Shown here in pieces: positions 26,702 through 35,050 of a stretch of 64,000 nt of DNA. The number at the start of each line of letters is the position of its first letter. The first letter of the stretch is position 1. The DNA comes from Pedobacter aquatilis. Its GTDB lineage: Bacteria; Bacteroidota; Bacteroidia; Sphingobacteriales; Sphingobacteriaceae. Made by a program: the position numbers and the translations under genes. Under the pieces are notes generated by a model. It did not search any database, had not been told where the DNA came from, and saw nothing but the letters and a program-made list of their open reading frames with translations. Location: the NCBI RefSeq assembly GCF_030409415.1, contig NZ_JAUFPW010000013.1, positions 126,679 through 190,678 on the forward strand. The letters are read 5' to 3'.

Positions 26702-28516
26702 ATGAAAAAACGCTTATTGTTTTGCGTTGCGATTGTTTCCTTATTTGCTTATTTATTATCATTTCAAAGCCCAATTAAAATAGAACAGCAAAGCTGGATT
26801 AGAATAAATTTATTAGGTTATTCCCCTTCTGGGATAAAAGTTGCGATTTGGGCAAGCAAGGAAAATACTACTCCTAAATCATTTGAGATTTTAGAAAAAG
26901 CATCTGGAAAAGTGGTTTACACCTCAAAACTGATTAAAAATTTTGGCACTTATGGGCCATTTAATCAAACCGCTAGATTACATTTTTCAGATTTTAAACT
27001 TAAAGGTGTTTTTCTAATTCGGGTAAATAACATTGTATCTCCAGATGTTATTATACATGAGGAAGTGTATAAAGGTGCTGCAGATTTTTGCCTTCGTTAC
27101 ATGCGGCAACAAAGAAGTGGCTTTAACCCGTACTTAAAAGACAGTTGCCATACACATGATGGATTTTCTTTATACGGCTCAAAAGCCGGAATTAAAGACA
27201 GTACACACTTTGATGCATCTGGTGGTTGGCATGATGCGAGCGATTATTTGCAATACTCAACTACCTCAGCAAATGCAACTTATCATCTGTTAATGGCTTA
27301 TCGAGATTTTCCTCAGGTTTTTACTGATGAAAAACAAGCAAATGGGTTGGATGGAAAAAATAACATTGCTGATGTTTTAGATGAAGCCAAGTGGGGATTG
27401 GATTGGTTGCTCAAAATGCATCCAAAAAAGAATATTATGTTTAACCAACTTGCCGATGACCGCGATCATATTACCATGCGCATCCCTAAGGAAGATAATC
27501 AGTATGGTAAAGGTTTTGAAAGACCATTATATTTTATATCGGGAGAACCTCAGCAACGCGGCAAATTTTTAAATAATACGACTGGAACAAGTTCTACTGC
27601 TGCAAAATTTAGTACTGCGTTCAATCTTGGCGCCCATTTATTCAATAAAATTGATGTCAACTATTCGAAATTACTAAAAGGCAAGGCTGGTACAGCAATG
27701 CAATTTGCGCTAAAAAAACCAGGAGTTACGCAAACAGCATCGGTAAAGTCTCCTTATATCTATGCAGAAGATAACTGGGTTGATGATATGGAACTTGCCG
27801 CAGTAGCCTTAAACTTTAACAAAGTAAAGCCTGATAAAAATAACTTGACAGCGGCAATAAATTTTGCAGAAAAGGAGAAAATAACACCTTGGATGAAGAA
27901 GGATACCGCAGCACATTATCAATATTATCCATTTATCAATATTGGTCATTATGAACTTGCGAAACAATTGAATGGCGACGATAAACTTAAGATTACAGAC
28001 TATTACAAAACAGGAATAAATGAGGTTTGGAACAGGGCAAAACAAAATGCCTTTTATCGCGGTGTGCCATTTATTTGGTGTAGTAATAATTTAACTGTAT
28101 CCTTTGCCATTCAGTGTTCCTGGTATGCAGATTTAACTGGCGATGATACTTTTGAAGAGCTGGAACAAGCCAACTTCGATTGGCTTTTTGGCTGTAACCC
28201 GTGGGGAACAAGTATGGTTTATGGGTTGCCGAATTGGGGCGATACCCCAACCGACCCACATTCGGCTTTTACACATTTGAAGCATTACCCGATTGATGGC
28301 GGTTTAGTTGATGGTCCGGTTTACACTAACATATACAAAGGCTTAATAGGAATTAAACTTGCTGATGAAGATGAATACGCACAATTTCAAAGTAATTTGG
28401 CTGTTTATCATGATGATTATGGCGATTATAGTACTAACGAGCCAACAATGGACGGAACTGCGTCATTAATTTATTTGCTGGCAGCAAAGGAGGCTACCTT
28501 AAAGCCAAAAAAGTAG
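26702..28516 (+). CDS. Glycoside hydrolase family 9 cellulase-like enzyme
   Basis: This is a secreted endoglucanase-type enzyme, 604 aa. A signal peptide (about 1-20) precedes an N-terminal Ig-like CelD_N domain (about 28-115). The GH9 (alpha/alpha)6 barrel follows, with catalytic aspartates in GGWHDASDYLQY (Asp178, Asp181) and the proton donor Glu580 in STNEPTMDGTASL. GH9 enzymes cut beta-1,4-glucan and related polymers. The last sense codons are CCA AAA AAG TAG, a slippery A_AAA_AAG. A ribosome slipping by -1 there would continue into the polysaccharide deacetylase ORF without a stop, making an 846-aa bifunctional protein. It is divergent from the efflux operon. Confidence 0.93.
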   Translation: MKKRLLFCVAIVSLFAYLLSFQSPIKIEQQSWIRINLLGYSPSGIKVAIWASKENTTPKSFEILEKASGKVVYTSKLIKNFGTYGPFNQTARLHFSDFKLKGVFLIRVNNIVSPDVIIHEEVYKGAADFCLRYMRQQRSGFNPYLKDSCHTHDGFSLYGSKAGIKDSTHFDASGGWHDASDYLQYSTTSANATYHLLMAYRDFPQVFTDEKQANGLDGKNNIADVLDEAKWGLDWLLKMHPKKNIMFNQLADDRDHITMRIPKEDNQYGKGFERPLYFISGEPQQRGKFLNNTTGTSSTAAKFSTAFNLGAHLFNKIDVNYSKLLKGKAGTAMQFALKKPGVTQTASVKSPYIYAEDNWVDDMELAAVALNFNKVKPDKNNLTAAINFAEKEKITPWMKKDTAAHYQYYPFINIGHYELAKQLNGDDKLKITDYYKTGINEVWNRAKQNAFYRGVPFIWCSNNLTVSFAIQCSWYADLTGDDTFEELEQANFDWLFGCNPWGTSMVYGLPNWGDTPTDPHSAFTHLKHYPIDGGLVDGPVYTNIYKGLIGIKLADEDEYAQFQSNLAVYHDDYGDYSTNEPTMDGTASLIYLLAAKEATLKPKK

Positions 28517-28536
28517 AAGCCTCTAATTTTGGAGGC
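28507..28536 (+). promoter_or_regulatory. Candidate -1 programmed frameshift signal
   Basis: The heptamer A_AAA_AAG (28507-28513) is in the zero-frame phase expected for -1 slippage and is followed directly by the GH9 stop TAG. After a 5-base spacer comes a stem GCCTCT (28519-28524) pairing with GGAGGC (28531-28536, one G-U pair), with a 6-base loop. Slippery site, stop and stem are arranged like known bacterial -1 sites such as dnaX. An indel in the A-run is the competing explanation. Confidence 0.45.
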
Positions 28537-29241
28537 GAAACCGAATATTTAGGTGCTATTGTTCGTGGAGATTCAACAAAGAAAAAAATTGCTTTGGTTT
28601 TTACTGGAGATGAATTTGCAGATGGCGGATCATCAATACAAAGAACGTTAAAAGAGAAAAATGTTAAAGCTTCATTTTTTCTAACAGGAAACTTTTATCG
28701 CAATAAATCTTTTTACAACATTATTAATGAATTAAAAGCCGATGGACATTATCTCGGAGCACATTCAAATAAACATTTGCTGTATTGCGATTGGCAAAAA
28801 AGAGACAGTATACTTGTAACGGAAAGAGAATTTAGAAGCGATTTATTAGCCAACTACAAAGAAATGGAACGTTTTGGCGTTTTTAAAAAGGACGCCGAAT
28901 ACTTCTTACCTCCTTATGAATGGTATAATCAGCAAATTTCAGACTGGACAAAAGTTCAAAAACTTCAACTTATTAATTTTAGCCCTGGTACACGTTCTAA
29001 CGCAGATTATACTTATCCAGAATTAGGAAAGGCTTATCGAAGTAGTGATGAGATTTTAAAGTCTATCAAAAGATATAATGAAACCAATTCTAAAGGTTTA
29101 AATGGATTTATATTGTTGCTTCACATTGGTACAGACCCAAGAAGAACCGACAAATTTTATAATCACTTAGGTGAATTAATAACCTATTTACAACAAAATG
29201 GTTATTATTTAACTAGAATTGACGATTTATTAAATCATTAA
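28513..29241 (+). CDS. Polysaccharide deacetylase (NodB-type) domain, no own start
   Basis: This is a carbohydrate-esterase-4-like domain of about 242 residues. The NodB motif 1 is FTGDEFADGG, the metal-binding motif is AHSNKH, and PPYEW and LLHIG follow. No in-frame ATG, GTG or TTG exists between the last upstream stop (28435-28437) and TTG 28594, which lies inside the conserved core (ALVFTGDE). No signal peptide or Shine-Dalgarno-like site was seen, although such enzymes are normally exported. The reading frame is the -1 frame of the GH9 gene and joins it at A_AAA_AAG. The domain is either made as a fusion by frameshifting or is the tail of a gene broken by an indel. Confidence 0.8.
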   Translation, partial: VEASNFGGETEYLGAIVRGDSTKKKIALVFTGDEFADGGSSIQRTLKEKNVKASFFLTGNFYRNKSFYNIINELKADGHYLGAHSNKHLLYCDWQKRDSILVTEREFRSDLLANYKEMERFGVFKKDAEYFLPPYEWYNQQISDWTKVQKLQLINFSPGTRSNADYTYPELGKAYRSSDEILKSIKRYNETNSKGLNGFILLLHIGTDPRRTDKFYNHLGELITYLQQNGYYLTRIDDLLNH

Positions 29242-29275
29242 GTTACTAACGCAAAGTAAAATTTAAAATAAATAT

Positions 29276-29283
29276 TAACTTTG
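29276..29283 (+). promoter_or_regulatory. -7 element before the small membrane protein gene
   Basis: TAACTTTG matches TAnnTTTG and lies 17 bases before the ATG at 29301. No -33 element was recognised. Confidence 0.45.
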
Positions 29284-29300
29284 CCTCAAATATTAAAAAA

Positions 29301-29486
29301 ATGAGTGTACAAGAAAACAGCAACAATAATTTCAACTGGCTTTATTACGCATTAGGTTTATTCTTCGGTATTTTAACAGGAGCTATAATTACTCAAAGTT
29401 ATATTTTTGCACTTTTAGGTGGTGTACTTGGATTATTAAGCGCTGGCTTATTTCTAAATGCTATTGTTAAAGGCAGAAAATATTAA
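29301..29486 (+). CDS. Small two-helix membrane protein
   Basis: This is a 61-aa protein with a polar N-terminus (MSVQENSNNN), two hydrophobic helices (about 14-32 and 34-54) separated by a few residues, and a basic end (KGRKY). I do not recognise a family. A -7 promoter element 17 bases upstream and codon use like its neighbours support it as a real gene. Confidence 0.7.
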   Translation: MSVQENSNNNFNWLYYALGLFFGILTGAIITQSYIFALLGGVLGLLSAGLFLNAIVKGRKY

Positions 29487-29541
29487 ATCGAATTTTTCGG
29501 TTTTACCTTCTGTTTATCTTTAAATTTCTAAAACACAGCAA

Positions 29542-30111
29542 ATGAGGAATATTTTCATTGTTGCTTTTGCTTTATTATGTTTTACAGCGAAAGCTCAAGA
29601 TTCATCGAATATTGATGTTAAATTTCCGGTTGCAGATCCAAGTCCTGCAGATATTGTTTATTATCCAATAAATGCGGCTAAAGTAAAGGCAGATGATGCA
29701 ACCAAACCTATTGTAAAAGTAATATATTCTCGTCCGCAAAAAAAAGGACGCGATATTTTTGGTGTTTTAGAGCAGTACGGAAAAATTTGGCGTTTTGGCG
29801 CTAATGAAAGTACGGAAATTCACTTCTTTAAAAAGGTATCCATCGGGGAAAAGAAAATTAAAGCCGGAACTTATAGTTTATTTGCCATCCCAAATAAGAA
29901 TGCATGGACTATTATTGTTAACAAACAAACGGATAAATGGGGCGCTTTTAGCTATGATGAAACAAAAGATGTTGTACGTATAAATGTACCCGTTAAAAAT
30001 CTCAATAAGCCAATTGAATACTTCTCAATAACTTTTACGTCCAAAACAGATGGAGTAAATTTAATTGCGGGTTGGGATAAAACTCAAATAGAGCTGCCCA
30101 TAAATTTTTAG
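29542..30111 (+). CDS. DUF2911 protein
   Basis: This 189-aa protein has a signal peptide (about 1-18, ending KAQ) and a DUF2911 domain. Characteristic stretches are VKVIYSRPQKKGRDIFG, WRFGANESTEIHF and KAGTYSLFAIPN. It is exported, and no enzymatic function is known. It is followed by an intrinsic terminator. Confidence 0.9.
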   Translation: MRNIFIVAFALLCFTAKAQDSSNIDVKFPVADPSPADIVYYPINAAKVKADDATKPIVKVIYSRPQKKGRDIFGVLEQYGKIWRFGANESTEIHFFKKVSIGEKKIKAGTYSLFAIPNKNAWTIIVNKQTDKWGAFSYDETKDVVRINVPVKNLNKPIEYFSITFTSKTDGVNLIAGWDKTQIELPINF

Positions 30112-30131
30112 AAAAACAAAAAATTATATCT

Positions 30132-30160
30132 AAGCCTTGAAAAATTTCAAGGCTTTTTTA
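30132..30160 (+). terminator. Terminator after the DUF2911 gene
   Basis: AAGCCTTGAAA and TTTCAAGGCTT form a long stem at 30132-30155, followed by T6. It lies about 20 bases after the stop. Confidence 0.85.
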
Positions 30161-30208
30161 TTTGCCTGTAATGCAGAATTTATTTTCTTACCAATTGCTC
30201 TAAAAAAT

Positions 30209-30244
30209 AAAAAGCAAACTCCAATCCTGGAAGCTTGCTTTTTT
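30209..30244. terminator. Bidirectional terminator between converging genes
   Basis: AAAAAGCAA (30209-30217) pairs with TTGCTTTTT (30235-30243), with an inner TCCA/TGGA pairing. T-rich tracts follow on both strands. It would end the AraC-type gene (minus) and any read-through from the plus strand. Confidence 0.65.
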
Positions 30245-30355
30245 CTATCATTATTAACCTATCAGGTAAAACTTCTACAAAGTCTAACTTGAAAGTGTCT
30301 GTAAAAATAGTGTTCAGTACATATAAAAAATATGTAAAAATCACTTTTTTGTATT

Positions 30356-31216
30356 TTAATTTAGTCTACTTTTCTTGTATTTTGAGGGCGTAATTTTAAA
30401 GTTATTTTTAAATAATCTGATAAATGAGCTTGGGCATTCGAACCCTACCATATTTACAATTTCATTTAAAGAATAGTTAGAATATTGTAATAGATCCTTT
30501 GCTCTTTTTAACCTAATTTGAACTAAATATTGATATGGAGTAACATCGTACGCTTCTTTAAATGTTTTTAGGAAGTGGTTTACTGATAAACAACAATGCT
30601 CAGCAACACCTTCAAGCGTAATATTCTTATTAAAATTACTGCTCATATATTCCTTTGCAATAGTTAATCGCTTTAAAACATCTTGCTTCGTTTTTACACG
30701 CACAAAACTTAATTTATTAATACGCTGATTAAATTCTTCATCATAAATTTTATAATAATTCAAGAGTGTATCGTGCATGTACTCGTTAATTAATATTTCA
30801 TCATTTAGCCCTTTATCAAGATAGTTTTTAAGTAGATTAACATTTTGTTTTATATCATCAGAAAAAGGATAAACAGATTCGCTAAACGTTTTTGAATCAA
30901 ATTTTATTCCTGTGTAATGTTTATTATCTTTTCTAAGGGATTTGTGAAATTCGTTTATAAAAGTTTCGGTGAATGATATAGAAAACGTTCTTACCGGAGT
31001 TATAGATTCTATTTTGCTGATAAACTGAGTACCTGCATTTAGCACAGCAAAACTATCAGGGTATATATTAAAGTTTCTATTTTGTATGCCATAATTTTCA
31101 CTCCCACCAAAAACAAATTTTATAGTATAGTTTGTGTTTTTATGTTGAGAAGAAGCATCACAAGAAGTTTCACTAACAATCGTATTTCCGTTAGCTAATA
31201 CTTTGGAGTATTTCAT
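30356..31216 (-). CDS. AraC-family transcriptional regulator
   Basis: This 286-aa regulator has an N-terminal sensing domain (about 1-150) of cupin-like type. The C-terminal double helix-turn-helix of the AraC/XylS family includes ITLEGVAEHCCLSVNHFLKTF, YQYLVQIRLKRAKDLL and VGFECPSSFIRLFKNNF. It is separated from the two-component genes by 209 bases, so it may be an independent unit. Its target is unknown; the nearest candidates are the polysaccharide- and phospholipid-degrading genes upstream. Confidence 0.92.
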   Translation of the reverse strand: MKYSKVLANGNTIVSETSCDASSQHKNTNYTIKFVFGGSENYGIQNRNFNIYPDSFAVLNAGTQFISKIESITPVRTFSISFTETFINEFHKSLRKDNKHYTGIKFDSKTFSESVYPFSDDIKQNVNLLKNYLDKGLNDEILINEYMHDTLLNYYKIYDEEFNQRINKLSFVRVKTKQDVLKRLTIAKEYMSSNFNKNITLEGVAEHCCLSVNHFLKTFKEAYDVTPYQYLVQIRLKRAKDLLQYSNYSLNEIVNMVGFECPSSFIRLFKNNFKITPSKYKKSRLN

Positions 31217-31425
31217 CAGTTTGGAAAGTAATTAGTTGTGCAACAATTGATTTTATTAAATTGAAACCCATGCACATTAAATACGGCTTCCAAAGAGCAC
31301 ATCAAAAAATGATTAGAAAGCAGATTTAAGTGGTTCACAAGTTTAATTTAGGGTTAGTAAAATTAAACGCTAAATTAAAATGAAGCACCACCCAAAAAGG
31401 GGGATATTTTAGAAGAGATTGTGAA

Positions 31426-32052
31426 TCAGATAAATCGCTTTTCTTTGGCTGCCTTTATCGCTTCTGATTTGGAGTTTACATCGAGTTTAATGTAAATGTT
31501 TTTAACATGGCTTCTAACCGTTTCCTGGTCGATGAACAATTCTTTTGCAATTTGAGGTTTTGTTTGTCCATTCGCAATGCGATCTAAAATCTCCGTTTCC
31601 CTTTTAGTTAATGGTGAGTTTAGGTTTTTTTGAAAGGAATGCATCACTATTCTCGCTACGTTAGTGCTCATGGCGCCTCCACCAGTACTTACTTCTCTAA
31701 TTGCATCAATAATTTTTGATGAGCTTGAATTCTTGGTTAGATATCCTCCCGCACCTAAAGTTAATGCTTCGAAGACTTGCTCAGGGGAATCAAATACTGT
31801 TAAAATTATAATATTACACTTTGGCAGCAATTTTTTAATTGATGGAAGCGCCACCATACCGCTGGTACCTGGGATTTGCAAATCCAGTAGAATTACTTCC
31901 GGATTATCATCTAAAATTTGTTTTTTGGCTAAATCGTATGATGAATAAGTATTTACAACTTCAAAATCTGGCACATCATTCAGAATAGATTCATAGCCCA
32001 TCCTAAGAATATCATCATCTTCTATTAAAATAATTCTTAGTTTTTTGCTCAT
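31426..32052 (-). CDS. LuxR/NarL-type response regulator
   Basis: This 208-aa protein has a receiver (about 1-120, phosphoacceptor Asp57 in VILLDLQIPG, Lys in YLTKNSS) and a C-terminal LuxR-type helix-turn-helix, LTKRETEILDRIANGQTKPQ through RSHVKNIYIKLDV. It is encoded 31 bases after the sensor kinase gene and is its obvious partner. The same strand also carries phospholipase C and the GDPD-GH16 gene upstream, so it may regulate those. Confidence 0.95.
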   Translation of the reverse strand: MSKKLRIILIEDDDILRMGYESILNDVPDFEVVNTYSSYDLAKKQILDDNPEVILLDLQIPGTSGMVALPSIKKLLPKCNIIILTVFDSPEQVFEALTLGAGGYLTKNSSSSKIIDAIREVSTGGGAMSTNVARIVMHSFQKNLNSPLTKRETEILDRIANGQTKPQIAKELFIDQETVRSHVKNIYIKLDVNSKSEAIKAAKEKRFI

Positions 32053-32083
32053 TTCTGTTTTTTAAATCTATTTGACGCTAATT

Positions 32084-34993
32084 TCAGAAATTTGTAACAG
32101 TAATATCCGTAGAAATTAAAATATTTGTACCCTGCCCAGGTTCCGAGGTAATTTTAAATGTAGAATTTATTCTATTAGCTCTTGTAATTATGTTGTTCAA
32201 TCCTCTACCATCTTTAACTTGTTGTAAATTAAATCCTATTCCATCGTCTGTTGTTAAAATTTCGATGTTGTTTTGATTATTTGTAATAACTAATACAACA
32301 ACGTTTTGTGCCTTCGCGTGCTTCAGAATATTGTTTAGCATCTCCTTAAAAATAAGCGTTACGTTTCTATTAAACTCCATCGACAGACCAATATTCTCGT
32401 ATTCTAGCACTATTCCTTCCATCATAAAAGTTATCCCGGTGTTTTGAAACAAATCAACACCAAAATTCTTAATGTGTATTAAAATTGAATGTAAATTATC
32501 GCTTTTTGGATCTAATGCCCACAGAATATCTTTTGTGCCTGTGTACAATTGACCTGTATTTTCTCTTATCAATCGAATTAGCTCCTTTTGATCAGTCTGT
32601 TTGTCATCAACCTTTTTATCCAATATTTCTGATAATACGTTAATTCTGGTGAGTTTATTCCCAATATCATCGTGAAAATCTTCGGCGGTTTGCCTTCTTA
32701 TTTTTTCATGTTCCTCAATTTTTATCCTTTCTAATTGTAATTTCTTTCGCTCTTTAGCCTTAAAAATCAAGAAAAATATAAACCATATTAAAAGAATTAA
32801 AGCAATAAATGCAAAGATTTTAAATAAAATCGTATCATAAATTGGAGGAACTATTGTAAAGCTAAATCGCTCGATATTAGAAGGTTTACCACCGGCAATT
32901 GCGTAAACTTCAAACGTATAATTACCTGGTTTTATAGAAGAATATTCTATTTCATTGCTGCTTATCGGAGAACTATAATCTGCATCAACTCCGATCATTT
33001 TGTAGCTATACAATACATTATCCGGATTGGATAAATATATGGCTTTAAAGCTAATGGATAGGTGGTTTTGGTTGTAAGTTAGTGTTTGTGGGTTTCCCTT
33101 AATTATTTCTGGCGTGATATAAATGTCTTTCTTTTTATCATTCTTATGAAAAACTTTTATAAAATCTACAAAGATATGCGGACCAATTTTTGTCGTTGAA
33201 TTGGTATTTGTTTGGCAGCGAATGAGACCGTTAACGGTACCAATAACCATGCTGCTTTTATAATTGATAATTGCGCCTTGATTACATTCAATAACCAATG
33301 GACTATTTACTAAAACCTCGTACTTATCTGTTTTTTTATTAAAAAATAGTTTATTTATTCCTCTACCCGTTCCAATCCATAAAAAGTTATTACTATCGGG
33401 CGCCATACTGTACACGTCATTGGAATTTAAACCGCTACCAACTGTGTATTTTTCTACTGCTTTAGTTTTAGGATTCCACGATACAATCCCATCTCCCAGT
33501 GTTGCAAATAAAATTTTATTGTTTTGTTTGGTGATGTTTAAAACATAAACACCATCAAGCTCTTTAATTTTGAAATGCTTATCTACCTTTTTATTTTTAA
33601 GTAAAAAGACACCCGTAGAAGTTCCGAGAAAAACACTATCGCCATCTAAAGCATATATGCAAGAGTTGTAACCACTAAATCCCTCTATCAACTCTGTTTT
33701 ACCATCCTTTATATACAAGGTTTGCATAGAATTATTAATCCAATAAGCACCATTATTATCCTGCAGCATAGAATGAAAATCGGATGTTCCAGGTTTTAGC
33801 TCTTGAGAAAATTTTGAACCATCATACTTCCACAAGCCTTTATCTTGGGCAGAAATCCAAATATTTTTGCTTCTATCGGTATAAGTAAAAAGGATGTTTC
33901 TATTTCTAAGTTCTGGATTAGAAACGGGCTCTATTTTAGTTCCATCGTACATTAAAAGTCCTTTTGTAATACTACCCATCCAAAGATTATCTTTTTTATC
34001 AGCAGCCAAACTGCTTATCGGGAAATTTAAATTTTGCCCCTTAAATGTAACGTATCTTATAAATGCATCACCTTCATATTTGTAAAGTCCATCGCTAAAG
34101 CACGAAATCCACATATTATTTTCTTCATCCTTAAAAACATCATGGACTCTATTATCGCTTAAACCATTGGTATCATTAAAATAAATAGTGGTTTTATTTT
34201 TATTCAGTAAATACACACCCCTATCTGTTCCTACCCACAAGCCGCCTTTACCATCTTGTGCAATTGTATAATAGTTGGATGAATTATTATGTATAAATAT
34301 TCGATTTAATTGCTTTTTTGTTAACGAATAAACACCAAGCTTGCTCGATAACACATAAATTTTATTTGGGTCGCTTTCATCGAAAATAATTTTAGAAACA
34401 AATGTAGAAGCAATATCGGCCGGAAATTTCTGAAATAATTTCCACCCTGTACTTTCACGTTTATAAATACCTTTTTCCCAAACAAAGGCAAATAAATCGC
34501 CTTTTTTATCTACAGCTAAGCAAGTTAGATGAGCATTTTTTAAATCAGAAAAAATAGGTTTACCTTTAACAATTTGAAATAGTTTTCTGTTGCTTAAACC
34601 CCAAACAATTCCATTTTTATCTTTTTTTAGTTGAGATATATAGCTGTTTGATAATATGGTTTTGATTTTTCCGTCGGATAAAACATTGAGTCCGAATTCC
34701 GTTCCGATATAAATCTGCCCTCCAACAGCCTCAACAATACTGGTTATCGAGTTGGAGATTAATCCATCGGCTTTGCTGTAAGAAGTAAATGTTTTGCCAT
34801 CGAAATTGCTAACACCGCCAAAAGTGCCTAACCAAAGTGTTCTGTTTTTAGCCTGATAAATTACGCTTACTTGCGATTGAGGCAAACCCTCTTTTAGACC
34901 GTATCTCGTAAAATTATAACTCTGGGCATAAATCTGATTGCTACAAAACAAAAAGAAAATTATGATTTTGATTATAAGGCCTTTACTTCGCAT
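32084..34993 (-). CDS. Two-component propeller sensor kinase
   Basis: This is a 969-aa sensor of the Bacteroidota reg_prop type. A signal peptide (about 1-23) is followed by two seven-bladed propellers built of repeats such as LWLGTFGGVSNFDG, GLWVGTDRGVYLL and FLWIGTGRGINKL (about 30-610). Next come a Y_Y_Y domain (about 660-735), one membrane helix (about 740-762) and a HisKA_3 kinase with His in AEDFHDDIGNKLTR. The HATPase carries DDGIGFN. Unlike many hybrid versions, it lacks its own receiver and AraC output; the LuxR-type regulator downstream fills that role. Such sensors often detect glycans. The 57-base gap to phospholipase C suggests co-transcription. Confidence 0.94.
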   Translation of the reverse strand: MRSKGLIIKIIIFFLFCSNQIYAQSYNFTRYGLKEGLPQSQVSVIYQAKNRTLWLGTFGGVSNFDGKTFTSYSKADGLISNSITSIVEAVGGQIYIGTEFGLNVLSDGKIKTILSNSYISQLKKDKNGIVWGLSNRKLFQIVKGKPIFSDLKNAHLTCLAVDKKGDLFAFVWEKGIYKRESTGWKLFQKFPADIASTFVSKIIFDESDPNKIYVLSSKLGVYSLTKKQLNRIFIHNNSSNYYTIAQDGKGGLWVGTDRGVYLLNKNKTTIYFNDTNGLSDNRVHDVFKDEENNMWISCFSDGLYKYEGDAFIRYVTFKGQNLNFPISSLAADKKDNLWMGSITKGLLMYDGTKIEPVSNPELRNRNILFTYTDRSKNIWISAQDKGLWKYDGSKFSQELKPGTSDFHSMLQDNNGAYWINNSMQTLYIKDGKTELIEGFSGYNSCIYALDGDSVFLGTSTGVFLLKNKKVDKHFKIKELDGVYVLNITKQNNKILFATLGDGIVSWNPKTKAVEKYTVGSGLNSNDVYSMAPDSNNFLWIGTGRGINKLFFNKKTDKYEVLVNSPLVIECNQGAIINYKSSMVIGTVNGLIRCQTNTNSTTKIGPHIFVDFIKVFHKNDKKKDIYITPEIIKGNPQTLTYNQNHLSISFKAIYLSNPDNVLYSYKMIGVDADYSSPISSNEIEYSSIKPGNYTFEVYAIAGGKPSNIERFSFTIVPPIYDTILFKIFAFIALILLIWFIFFLIFKAKERKKLQLERIKIEEHEKIRRQTAEDFHDDIGNKLTRINVLSEILDKKVDDKQTDQKELIRLIRENTGQLYTGTKDILWALDPKSDNLHSILIHIKNFGVDLFQNTGITFMMEGIVLEYENIGLSMEFNRNVTLIFKEMLNNILKHAKAQNVVVLVITNNQNNIEILTTDDGIGFNLQQVKDGRGLNNIITRANRINSTFKITSEPGQGTNILISTDITVTNF

Positions 34994-35050
34994 CGGGATG
35001 CAAAATAAGCATAATTTATTTCATTAAATAAGTTCGATTGATGGTGGTTT

